Shown here: positions 7,191-13,068 of the stretch, in pieces
How the letters are laid out: each line of letters begins with the position of its first letter
Numbering within the stretch: position 1 is the first letter of the stretch
Source: an uncultured Eggerthellaceae bacterium
Lineage (GTDB): Bacteria; Actinomycetota; Coriobacteriia; Coriobacteriales; Eggerthellaceae
Assembly (NCBI GenBank): GCA_958454405.1
Contig: CAUEBO010000067.1
Location: forward strand, 1 to 13,068
Reading direction: 5' to 3'
DNA length: 13,068 nt
Position numbers and translations under genes: made by a program
The notes under the pieces: generated by a model
What the model was told of the DNA's origin: nothing
Database searches by the model: none
What the model saw: the letters and a program-made list of their open reading frames with translations, nothing else

Positions 7191-7226
7191 AAAAGCGGGC
7201 GCGCCGCTCGTCGCGATCCGCCCGCT
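7191..7226 (-). terminator. Probable intrinsic terminator between clpX and valS
   Basis: On the minus strand AGCGGGCG (7219-7226) pairs with CGCCCGCT (7194-7201) across a 17-base loop, and the 3' arm runs into TTTT then C. The short T-run suggests partial termination, allowing some read-through into valS, whose start is 36 bases further on. Confidence 0.6.
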
Positions 7227-7251
7227 CGTGTGCCGTATCCCCGCGTCGGCG

Positions 7252-8655
7252 CTAGGCGCTCTGCAGGCTCGCCGCCTCGCCTGCCGGAAACGCTTCGTCC
7301 ACCGGCTCGATGTCGGGCTTGGTCTCCCCCGTGATGTCCGTCGCCCGGATGGTCACCGCGGACGACCCCTCCTGCTCGGGCAGGTCGTACATCACGTCCT
7401 GCAGCACGCGCTCGCAGATGGACCGCAGGCCGCGGGCGCCCGTGCCGTGCTCGACGGCCTCGTGCGCGATGGCCGCGAGCGCATCGGGCTCGAACGTGAG
7501 CAACGAGTCCTCGAACTCGAACATCTTCGTGTACTGCTTCACCAGCGCGTTCTTCGGCTCGGTGAGGATGCGCACAAGATCATCTTCCGACAGCTCGTTG
7601 AGCGACGTCACCACGGGGATGCGCCCGACGAATTCGGGGATCATCCCGTACTTGTTCAGGTCTTCCGGCAGCACCTGCGCGAGCAGCTCCGCCTCGGCCT
7701 GCTTCTGGCTCTCGGGCAGCTCGGCAGTGAAGCCCAGTCCGCTCTTGCCCACGCGGGCCGCGATGATGTCGGACAGGCCCACGAACGCTCCGCCCAAGAT
7801 GAACAGGATGTTCGTGGTGTCGATGTGCAGGAGCTCCTGCTGCGGATGCTTGCGCCCGCCCTGAGGCGGAACGCTGGCCTCCGTGCCCTCCACGATCTTC
7901 AGCAGCGCCTGCTGCACGCCCTCGCCCGACACGTCGCGCGTGATGGACAGGTTCTCGGCCTTGCGGGCCACCTTGTCGATCTCATCGATGTAGATGATGC
8001 CGATCTCGGCGCGCGGGATGTCGAAGTCCGCCGCCGTCATGAGTTTGAGCAGGATGTTCTCCACGTCCTCGCCCACGTAGCCCGCCTCGGTGAGCGTGGT
8101 GGCGTCGGCGATGGCGAACGGCACCTTCAGCGTGCGTGCCAGCGTCTGGGCCAAAAGCGTCTTGCCGGAGCCCGTGGGGCCCAAGAGCATGATGTTGCTC
8201 TTGGCCAGCTCCACGTCGCCCTCGTCGGCGTCGGCTCCCAGGCTGATGCGCTTGTAGTGGTTGTACACCGCCACGGACAGCGCGCGCTTCGCCTGCTCCT
8301 GCCCCACCACGTGCTCGGAGAGCTCCGCGTACAGCTCGTGGGGCGTGGGCAGGTCGGCCAGCACGTCTTCGGGCGCAGGCTCGGCCACCGCGGCGATCTC
8401 CTGGCCGCGCGCATGGCGGCCCGCATCGGGACGGGACGCCTGCTCGGCCATCCCGGCGCCGTCGGAGCCGGGCACGTTCAAGCCCAGATCGCGCATCATC
8501 GCATCGGCGCACACGGAGATGCACTCGTCGCAGATGTAGATGCCGTTGGGCCCTGACACCATCGCCGCAACCTGGTGCGGCTGCTTGCCGCAGAAGGCGC
8601 AGACGATGTCGTCGGTGCCGCGGTTTTCGAACTCGTCGTCGCGTCTATCGTTCAT
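7252..8655 (-). CDS. clpX: ATP-dependent Clp protease ATPase subunit ClpX
   Basis: 467-residue AAA+ unfoldase that recognises tagged or degron-bearing proteins and feeds them to ClpP. The N-terminal zinc-binding domain has C19, C22, C42 and C45. Walker A is GPTGSGKT (159-166), the pore loop GYVG (192-195), Walker B IIYIDEID (220-227), the RKH motif 268-270, and the ClpP-docking loop is LGF (307-309). The arginine-containing sensor-2 segment GTGARGLRS starts at about 404. The linker between zinc and AAA+ domains (about 57-105, Ala/Pro/Asp rich) is longer than in E. coli ClpX, and a C-terminal tail of about 25 residues extends past the core, explaining the 467 residues against 424. AGGA lies shortly before the ATG. 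The start is 17 bases after clpP ends, so the two are cotranscribed. Confidence 0.97.
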   Translation of the reverse strand: MNDRRDDEFENRGTDDIVCAFCGKQPHQVAAMVSGPNGIYICDECISVCADAMMRDLGLNVPGSDGAGMAEQASRPDAGRHARGQEIAAVAEPAPEDVLADLPTPHELYAELSEHVVGQEQAKRALSVAVYNHYKRISLGADADEGDVELAKSNIMLLGPTGSGKTLLAQTLARTLKVPFAIADATTLTEAGYVGEDVENILLKLMTAADFDIPRAEIGIIYIDEIDKVARKAENLSITRDVSGEGVQQALLKIVEGTEASVPPQGGRKHPQQELLHIDTTNILFILGGAFVGLSDIIAARVGKSGLGFTAELPESQKQAEAELLAQVLPEDLNKYGMIPEFVGRIPVVTSLNELSEDDLVRILTEPKNALVKQYTKMFEFEDSLLTFEPDALAAIAHEAVEHGTGARGLRSICERVLQDVMYDLPEQEGSSAVTIRATDITGETKPDIEPVDEAFPAGEAASLQSA

Positions 8656-8672
8656 GTATCCTGTTCGCTTCT

Positions 8673-9293
8673 CTACTCGTCAGTGCTCGGGGCGATGGCG
8701 CGCGACGTGGTGATGCGGTCGACCAGGCCGTAGGCCAGCGCCTCCTCGGCAGTCATGTAGTTGTCGCGCTCGGTGTCGGCCTGGATGGTCTCGAGCGTCT
8801 GGCCCGTGTTGTCCGCCAGGATCTTGTTCAGGCGGTTGCGGGTCTTCAGCATGAAGTCGGCCACGATGGCGATCTCGGTCTGCTGGCCCTGCGCGCCGCC
8901 GGACGGCTGGTGGATGAGCACCATGGAGTTCGGCAGGCACATGCGCTTGCCCTTGGCGCCGTTGGACAGCAGCACGGCGGCCATGGAGGCGCACTCGCCC
9001 AGGCAGATGGTGGACACGTCGCACTTGATGAAGTCCATCGTGTCGAGGATGGCCAGGCCAGCCGTGACCGAGCCTCCCGGCGAATTGATGTACAGGGAGA
9101 TGTCCTTGTCGGGGTCGGCGCTCTCAAGATGCAGCAGCTGCGCCACCACGGAGTTCGCCACGTTGTCGTCGATCTGCTCGCCCAAAAAGACGATGCGGTC
9201 GTTGAGCAGGCGGGAGTAGATGTCGTAGCTGCGCTCGCCACGCGGCGACTGCTCGATAACGTAGGGGATCAACGCCGATTTCGTATCAAACAT
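8673..9293 (-). CDS. clpP: ATP-dependent Clp protease proteolytic subunit ClpP
   Basis: 206-residue serine peptidase that forms the tetradecameric chamber working with ClpX. The catalytic triad is Ser103 (GECASMAAV), His128 (VLIHQPSGG) and Asp177 (TERDNYM). The spacings of 25 and 49 residues match E. coli ClpP exactly. The glycine-rich SPGGSVTAG loop (71-79) is present. The short N-terminus before YVIEQS may be a removable propeptide. GAGG stands about 8 bases before the ATG at 9293. It is followed by clpX at 17 bases and preceded by tig across a 160-base gap containing a hairpin. A single clpP copy is seen here. Confidence 0.97.
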   Translation of the reverse strand: MFDTKSALIPYVIEQSPRGERSYDIYSRLLNDRIVFLGEQIDDNVANSVVAQLLHLESADPDKDISLYINSPGGSVTAGLAILDTMDFIKCDVSTICLGECASMAAVLLSNGAKGKRMCLPNSMVLIHQPSGGAQGQQTEIAIVADFMLKTRNRLNKILADNTGQTLETIQADTERDNYMTAEEALAYGLVDRITTSRAIAPSTDE

Positions 9294-9407
9294 GGGTATG
9301 CCTCGCTTATCTCTTGCGGCCGCTCGGCGGCCTGCTTGCTTCTATGCCATAGTGCGGCGTATCGTCGCGCTGCGCAAGGCCCGGGTACCGTATCGTTACC
9401 TGTTCGC

Positions 9408-9443
9408 CCGTCCCCGGCGAGCCGAAGGGCGCGCCGGGGACGG
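9408..9443 (-). terminator. Stable hairpin after tig, before clpP
   Basis: CCGTCCCCGGCG (9408-9419) and CGCCGGGGACGG (9432-9443) form a perfect 12-bp stem. On the minus strand the loop contains GCCCTTCGGC, which can close further on a C(UUCG)G tetraloop. It starts 10 bases after the tig stop. No T-run follows, so it may be a weak terminator, an mRNA 3'-end stabiliser or a processing site between tig and clpP. The rest of the 160-base gap also holds a short hairpin GGCCGC-N3-GCGGCC (9318-9332) in the clpP leader. Confidence 0.5.
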
Positions 9444-9453
9444 CATCATGCGG

Positions 9454-10950
9454 TTATTCGGCAGCGTCGGCGTTTTCTTCCTTTTTCGCCGCCTGCTTCT
9501 TCGGGGCGGCCGCCTTCTTGGGCGCGGCCTTCTTCGCCGCAGGCTTCTTTTCGGCTTCCGCCTTGTCCTCTTCGGCGTCCGCCTTCGCGGCCTTCTTGGC
9601 AGGAGCCTTCTTGGCCGGCTTCTTCTCGTCCTTCTCCGCAGGGTCGACCTCGGTCACGATGGCCGTCTCCATGAGGTCCATGACCGCCTTCGTGCGGCCG
9701 ATGCCCTGGCGCACCAGGTGCAGCTGGCCGTTCTCGAGCCACTGGGCCTTGAGGGCCTCGGGGTCGCCGGCGCCGCTCTTCGCGAACTCGGCGATGACGT
9801 CCTCCTCCGTGGCCTCCATGTCGAAGTGGCGCGCCCACGCGTCCAGCGCCAGATCCTGCGTGGCGATGTCGGCCGCCTGCAGCTTGATGTCCTCTTTGAA
9901 CTGGTCAGGCGTCATGCCCTGCTGTGCCAGGTACAGGTCGAAGGACATGTTCTGGCTCTGGAGCTGCTGGAAGAAGTCCTGGATGAGCGTCGTCTCGGCT
10001 TCCTCGCGCATGCTCTCGGGAGCTTCGCCCTCCAGGCGCTCGGCCACCGCGACCAGCACGGCGTTCTCCTTGATGCGGGGCATCATGGCCGACTTCTGCT
10101 GGGCGATGGAATCGGCGATGGTGGAGCGCATGGACTCGACGTCGTCGAAGCCAAGCTTCTCCTTCACCCATTCGTCGGTCACCTCGGGCAGGATCTTCTT
10201 CTTGACGACCTTGACCTCCACCTCGAAGTTGATCTTGGAGGTCTTGCCGGAAAGCGCCGCCAGCATGATGGGGGGATCGGCGGGCATGTCGATGGAGAAC
10301 TCGGCCGTCTGGCCCTTCTTCAGGCCGACCAGCTGCTCGTCGAACTCGGGCGGGAACAAGCCGCCGCCCAGGCTGTAGGGACGGTTCTCGGTCAAAAGCG
10401 AGGGGATTTCCTCGCCCTTGTCGTCGGTGGCCTTCATGGCGAGGTCGATATGGCCGTCGGCCTTCACCTTCGTGGCCGCCGAGCAGTCCTCGAACGTGTA
10501 ATAATGCTCGCGCAGCGCGTCGATCTGGTCGTCGACGTCCTTGTCGGACGCGCCTTCGGCGGGCAGCTTGATCTCCACCGGCTCGTAGCTGGAAAGCTCG
10601 AGCTCGGGCTTGACAGCCACGGTGAAGGCGAACGTGTAGGGCTTGCCGCCCTCGACGAGGTCGGTCTCGTCGAACTCGGGCTTGCCGACAGGGTACAGCC
10701 TGCAGTCGTCGATGGCGAGAGGATAGCATCCGTTGACGAGGTCGTCGGTCACCGTCGCGCGGACGGCTTCCTTGCCCAAGGCGTTGTCGATGACCGGGCG
10801 CGGGGCCTTGCCCCTGCGGAACCCGGGGAAATTGTACTTGTACGCGAAGTCCTTGTAGGTCTTCTTGATGCGGGCGTCGATATCCTTGGCATCGACGGTA
10901 ACGGTCACTTTCGTGCGGTTATCCTGCAACGCCTCAACTTTTGTTTCCAC
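9454..10950 (-). CDS. tig: Trigger factor, ribosome-associated chaperone
   Basis: 498 residues from a GTG start. It binds the ribosome exit and holds or folds nascent chains. The ribosome-binding signature GFRRGKAP (43-50) lies in the N-terminal domain. A divergent FKBP-type PPIase domain follows (around 150-245, including GGGLFPPEFDEQLVGLKKGQ), then the helical C-terminal domain. The last 64 or so residues (435-498) form a Lys/Ala/Pro/Glu repeat tail resembling histone H1 tails (KKPAKKAPAKK, then KKPAAKKAAPKKAAAPKK), not part of the usual family core of about 430 residues. I chose the GTG at 10950 because GGAGG lies 8 bases ahead of it and the resulting VETKVEAL matches the family N-terminus. 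The ATG pair 15-18 bases upstream overlaps that ribosome site. Confidence 0.95.
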   Translation of the reverse strand: METKVEALQDNRTKVTVTVDAKDIDARIKKTYKDFAYKYNFPGFRRGKAPRPVIDNALGKEAVRATVTDDLVNGCYPLAIDDCRLYPVGKPEFDETDLVEGGKPYTFAFTVAVKPELELSSYEPVEIKLPAEGASDKDVDDQIDALREHYYTFEDCSAATKVKADGHIDLAMKATDDKGEEIPSLLTENRPYSLGGGLFPPEFDEQLVGLKKGQTAEFSIDMPADPPIMLAALSGKTSKINFEVEVKVVKKKILPEVTDEWVKEKLGFDDVESMRSTIADSIAQQKSAMMPRIKENAVLVAVAERLEGEAPESMREEAETTLIQDFFQQLQSQNMSFDLYLAQQGMTPDQFKEDIKLQAADIATQDLALDAWARHFDMEATEEDVIAEFAKSGAGDPEALKAQWLENGQLHLVRQGIGRTKAVMDLMETAIVTEVDPAEKDEKKPAKKAPAKKAAKADAEEDKAEAEKKPAAKKAAPKKAAAPKKQAAKKEENADAAE

Positions 10951-11082
10951 GTAACTATCCTCCATCATTCCCTATGGTCGCCTTGCGGCATCTTGCGGCG
11001 CGCTCGCCCCCGCTCGGATGCGCGGCCCGCAGCGGCCCGCAGCCTCAACTGCCGGATCGCGCTCTGAGCACACCAAAACGGA

Positions 11083-11091
11083 ATTATCGCA
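11083..11091 (-). promoter_or_regulatory. Predicted extended -10 promoter of tig
   Basis: On the minus strand TGCGATAAT reads as an extended -10 (TG at 11090-11091, GATAAT at 11083-11088) inside a small AT-rich patch. It would start near 11076 and give a leader of about 126 bases. No good -35 is visible, as is common for extended -10 promoters. Confidence 0.5.
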
Positions 11092-11257
11092 TATATGGTA
11101 CGGATGAGGAAGGAAAGCCGACAAGGTTCACGAAGAACCGACGAAAGGAGAACGGAAGGCGGCACAAGCGCGCAGGAACCGAAGCCGTCGGCGCGGGGTG
11201 TCCGGCCATGCGCGCGGCCGGCTCCTTCCCAAGGCCCGCATCATCCCGAAGATTACA

Positions 11258-11300
11258 ATTGGTTTTCCCGCTACCAATGATCCCCGAGTCACGGTATCAT
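11258..11300 (+). promoter_or_regulatory. Promoter with overlapping inverted repeat for the tail-anchored protein gene
   Basis: A -10-like TATCAT (11295-11300) has at 17 bases upstream only a weak -35 (TACCAA, 11272-11277). That -35 is overlapped by a perfect inverted repeat ATTGGT-N9-ACCAAT (11258-11278). The overlap suggests a regulated promoter with either a repressor or an activator binding there; the factor is unknown. Confidence 0.4.
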
Positions 11301-11338
11301 GAAAGCCGACGAAAAACGAAGCTCAAACGAAGGATGCC

Positions 11339-11701
11339 ATGTCCACCATTTCCCTGAACATACTGCAGGAGCGGGAGTTGGCGCGCCTGCTCGACTACGA
11401 GCGCGCCACGTGCACCGTCGACGGAGAGCTGGTCTACCGCTGCGCCTTCCCCTACCGCCCCGACGACGACCTGCAGATGGAGCTCATCGAAAGCGGGGCC
11501 CTCGTCGCGAAGCAGGACGAGAAGCGGGGCGTCATCGTCACCATCACCTCCGGCGGCCGCTCCTACTTTCCGGAGCTGCAGCGCGCCGAGGCGGAGCGCT
11601 TGCGGCGCGAGCGCCGCGACACGAAGCTCATCGCGCTGTCCGCAGTCTTCGCCGCGCTCTGCGTCGTGACGGGCTTTGTACTGGGCCGCTTCGTCGCATA
11701 G
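11339..11701 (+). CDS. Small protein with C-terminal membrane anchor, function unknown
   Basis: 120 residues. The N-terminal part (1-80) is soluble and ends in VIVTITSGGRSYFPEL (65-80), which resembles the wing of winged-helix domains (compare the common ITxxGRxYF pattern), but no full HTH is obvious. A very basic helical stretch follows (82-94, many R and E), then one hydrophobic helix (about 97-116) and almost nothing after it. This suggests a tail-anchored protein with its domain in the cytosol. Start: AAGGA lies 6 bases before the ATG. The high GC and codon pattern match the core genes, so it looks native. It stands alone, divergent from tig and convergent with tRNA-Leu. I cannot assign a function; a membrane-tethered DNA- or protein-binding domain is a guess. 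Confidence 0.8.
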   Translation: MSTISLNILQERELARLLDYERATCTVDGELVYRCAFPYRPDDDLQMELIESGALVAKQDEKRGVIVTITSGGRSYFPELQRAEAERLRRERRDTKLIALSAVFAALCVVTGFVLGRFVA

Positions 11702-11718
11702 CGGCCGACCGCTGCCCG

Positions 11719-11761
11719 AAAAATGCATTGAGGGGAGGATGCCTACTGCATCCTCCCCTCA
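11719..11761 (-). terminator. Hairpin with T-run, minus strand (copy of the tRNA terminator)
   Basis: TGAGGGGAGGATGC (11729-11742) and GCATCCTCCCCTCA (11748-11761) form a perfect 14-bp stem with a 5-base loop. On the minus strand five T follow about seven bases later (ATGCATTTTTC). It directly follows a partial tRNA 3' end. It may also serve the converging plus-strand gene ending at 11701, though without a T-run on that side. Confidence 0.7.
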
Positions 11762-11762
11762 G

Positions 11763-11782
11763 TGGTACGGGCGAAAGGACTT
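11763..11782 (-). repeat. Partial duplicate of the tRNA-Leu 3' end
   Basis: The minus strand reads AAGTCCTTTCGCCCGTACCA, identical to the last 20 bases of tRNA-Leu (11945-11964) except for one base (T for C just before ACCA). The similarity stops abruptly in the T-loop and no tRNA body precedes it, so it is a remnant or an attachment-site-like duplicate, not a working tRNA. Confidence 0.8.
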
Positions 11783-11837
11783 AGCTCGCGTCAATTACGC
11801 ATTTCCCTTACGGAAAATACTGCATTGACCCTCGCTG

Positions 11838-11867
11838 CTGCGGGTGTATGAAACCATACACCCGCAG
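11838..11867. repeat. Perfect 13-bp palindromic hairpin between the two tRNA ends
   Basis: CTGCGGGTGTATG (11838-11850) and CATACACCCGCAG (11855-11867) with a 4-base loop AAAC. On the minus strand it is followed by GGGTCAATGCA and then TTTT (from 11829 down to about 11815), similar to the tail after the hairpin at 11729. It could be a second terminator for the tRNA transcript. Confidence 0.65.
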
Positions 11868-11905
11868 TGAACCTTCCCGTTGAAGTCGCGCCGTCCACCT
11901 GCAAG

Positions 11906-11946
11906 CACGCAAGGGCAGGATGCCCAAGGCATCCTGCCCTTGCGTG
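11906..11946 (-). terminator. Terminator-like hairpin of tRNA-Leu
   Basis: Arms 11906-11923 and 11929-11946 pair over 18 bp with a 5-base loop, core AGGATGC-N5-GCATCCT. The stem begins right at the encoded CCA. The T content after it is low (TGCTTGC), so termination may rely on the hairpins further down or the structure may help 3' processing. Confidence 0.65.
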
Positions 11947-12029
11947 GTGCGGGCGAAAGGACTTGAACCTTCACACCTTTCGGTACCAGAACCTAAATCT
12001 GGCGCGTCTGCCAATTCCGCCACGCCCGC
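11945..12029 (-). tRNA. tRNA-Leu (anticodon TAG), CCA encoded
   Basis: 85 bases including CCA. The acceptor stem GCGGGCG pairs with CGCCCGC. The D-arm contains GGAATTGGCAGACGC and the anticodon stem-loop is CCAGA-TTTAGGT-TCTGG with anticodon TAG, reading CUA-type leucine codons. The long variable arm (TACCGAAAGGTGT) is as expected for tRNA-Leu. The T-arm is GAAGG-TTCAAGT-CCTTT and the discriminator is A, the leucine identity base. All folds are intact. Confidence 0.97.
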
Positions 12030-12051
12030 ACGTGCGCGTCGCGCGCCGACC

Positions 12052-12060
12052 ATCATACCA
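12052..12060 (-). promoter_or_regulatory. Predicted promoter of tRNA-Leu
   Basis: On the minus strand TGGTATGAT gives an extended -10 (TATGAT at 12052-12057), starting near 12045, about 16 bases before the mature tRNA. The -35 is not obvious. Confidence 0.5.
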
Positions 12061-12119
12061 AAAAAGAGGACGCAGGAAACCATGACGGCGCGGCTTCGCG
12101 CCCAGCTCTCAAGATTTCT

Positions 12120-12128
12120 GCTACTATG
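12120..12128 (+). promoter_or_regulatory. Predicted extended -10 promoter of sstT
   Basis: TGCTACTAT (TG at 12120-12121, TACTAT at 12123-12128) would start transcription near 12135, about 97 bases before the sstT start. The leader contains a 12-bp direct repeat CCCGCACGCGCG (12160-12171 and 12189-12200). Motif-based only. Confidence 0.4.
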
Positions 12129-12231
12129 TGGGCCGGCAGATCAAACAACGCATGCATGCCCGCACGCGCGCGCTTCGAACGACCGGAGCCCGCACGCGCG
12201 AGCGTCCGTGCACGGGAGAAGCGAGGAGCTC

Positions 12232-13068
12232 ATGGCGGATCAAGGCAACAAGGCATGGGAGCTCGTCAAGAGCGTCGGACGGGCATGGAACAACATCAGT
12301 CTCATCAAGCGCATCGTAGTCGGCCTCGTCATAGGCGGCGCGCTGGGCCTGTTCGCCCCGGCGGACATCGCCATCGTCGAGCTCCTGGGCACGCTGTTCG
12401 TCTCGGCGCTGAAAGCCGTCGCGCCCGTTCTCGTGTTCTTCCTCGTCATCAGCGCGCTCGCGAACGCGAAGACGGCCGGGTCCATGAAAACGGTCGTGCT
12501 GCTCTATGTGGCCAGCACGCTCATAGCCGCGCTCGTGGCCGTGGTGGGAAGCTACCTGTTCCCCATGACCATCACGCTGGTCGAGCCCGCGGTGGAGCAG
12601 ACCTCCCCCGCCGGCGTGGCCGACGTGCTGACGACGCTCGTCATGAACATCGTCTCGAACCCCGTCGACGCGCTCATCAACGCGAACTACATCGGCATCC
12701 TGGCATGGGCGCTGGTGCTGGGCATCGCCCTGAGGGCCGCCGGCGGCACCACCAAAGAGGTGTTCACCAACGTGGCCGACGCCGTGTCGAAAGTCGTGCG
12801 CTGGGTCATCAGTCTTGCGCCGTTCGGCATCCTGGGCCTCGTGTACACGTCGGTTTCCCAGAACGGGCCTGAGATCTTCGCCGAATACGGCCAGCTCATC
12901 CTCTTGCTCGTAGGCTGCATGCTCGCCATCGCGCTGATAACGAACCCCCTGCTCGTGTTCGCCTGCGTGCGCAAGAACCCCTACCCGCTCGTGTTGCGCT
13001 GCCTGAAGGACAGCGGCCTGACCGCCTTCTTCACCCGCAGCTCGGCGGCGAACATCCCCGTGAACATG
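12232..13068 (+). CDS. sstT: Serine/threonine:Na+ symporter SstT (DAACS family), 3' end outside window
   Basis: The first 279 residues are present, about two thirds of the usual 410-or-so. It is an inner-membrane sodium-coupled importer of serine and threonine, of the glutamate-transporter fold. The N-terminus NNISLIKRIVVGLVIGGALG and the segment FFTRSSAANIPVNM at the window edge (266-279, in helical hairpin 1 with its serine-rich substrate loop) are SstT signatures. Hydrophobic helices are seen at about 25-43, 53-76, 87-110, 153-168, 190-207 and 219-247. AGGAG lies 4 bases before the ATG at 12232. The frame is open to the end without a stop. Neighbours give no metabolic clue; uptake suits an amino-acid-using anaerobe. 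Confidence 0.93.
   Translation, partial: MADQGNKAWELVKSVGRAWNNISLIKRIVVGLVIGGALGLFAPADIAIVELLGTLFVSALKAVAPVLVFFLVISALANAKTAGSMKTVVLLYVASTLIAALVAVVGSYLFPMTITLVEPAVEQTSPAGVADVLTTLVMNIVSNPVDALINANYIGILAWALVLGIALRAAGGTTKEVFTNVADAVSKVVRWVISLAPFGILGLVYTSVSQNGPEIFAEYGQLILLLVGCMLAIALITNPLLVFACVRKNPYPLVLRCLKDSGLTAFFTRSSAANIPVNM

Larger units (their letters stand above)
10951..11338. other. 388-base divergent intergenic region
   Basis: No supported gene. The left part is the tig leader, GC-rich with two short tandem repeats: CTTGCGGC at 10982-10989 and 10992-10999, and GCGGCCCGCA at 11022-11031 and 11032-11041. The tig promoter is at 11083-11091. Further right are a hairpin CCGGCC-N8-GGCCGG (11202-11221) and the inverted repeat and promoter of the plus-strand gene. 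Open frames in this stretch have no ribosome site or recognisable product. Confidence 0.55.

Noticed and set aside
7156..7251. T-box riboswitch ahead of valS
   Set aside because: The gap is under 100 bases and lacks the T-box sequence and antiterminator; the hairpin there fits a clpX terminator.
4324..8556. A very long open frame (over 1400 codons) on the plus strand, opposite valS and clpX
   Set aside because: It is the antisense shadow of two clear genes, its product is a low-complexity His/Arg/Leu/Val-rich string, and it has no ribosome site. High-GC DNA commonly gives such frames.
9292..11067. Long plus-strand frame opposite tig
   Set aside because: Antisense shadow of trigger factor; Leu/Gly/Arg-rich repeats mirror the Lys/Ala tail of tig.
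10965..11165. Small minus-strand frame just upstream of tig
   Set aside because: It runs through the predicted tig promoter, has no ribosome site and no recognisable product.
12160..12200. Two CCCGCACGCGCG repeats as the start of a CRISPR or iteron array
   Set aside because: Only two short GC-rich copies, with no further units and no associated genes.

Overview
The window looks like chromosome from a high-GC Gram-positive bacterium, most likely a gut Coriobacteriia member of the Eggerthella/Gordonibacter kind. This rests on the roughly 65-70% GC housekeeping genes, the order tig-clpP-clpX-valS, the streptococcal-type tyrosine phosphoregulation cassette and the encoded CCA of the tRNA. It is inferred from protein flavour and gene order only; no database was searched.

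Left part (1-3130, minus strand): a four-gene capsule/exopolysaccharide control operon, read right to left as LCP (LytR-CpsA-Psr) ligase, Wzz/CapA-type chain-length protein, BY-family tyrosine kinase and PHP-type tyrosine phosphatase (cut by the window edge). The kinase/adaptor/phosphatase trio controls polymer length and export, and the LCP protein attaches polymer to the wall. Upstream and divergent is a small XRE regulator (3149-3385). It lies between two copies of a 10-bp AT-rich motif, each overlapping a promoter-like sequence that faces the capsule operon.

Middle (3594-4262, minus): one orphan cytosolic protein of unknown function. It has its own near-consensus promoter and a GC content clearly below its neighbours.

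Core block (4410-11090, minus): tig, clpP, clpX, valS, in transcription order. Trigger factor folds nascent chains, ClpXP degrades proteins, and valyl-tRNA synthetase closes the block before a very strong intrinsic terminator. Hairpins lie between tig and clpP and between clpX and valS, so the block may be several transcription units.

Right part (11091-13068): a small plus-strand gene for a probable tail-anchored membrane protein; a tRNA-Leu(TAG) on minus with its terminator; a second, partial copy of that tRNA 3' end plus terminator 180 bp away, with a compensatory base change in the hairpin; and the start of sstT (Na+/serine-threonine symporter, plus strand), cut by the window end.

No CRISPR array, transposase, integrase or rRNA is visible. 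The points most worth following up are the XRE/capsule promoter arrangement, the duplicated tRNA-end/terminator module, the unknown orphan gene, and an unusual Walker A' residue in the tyrosine kinase.
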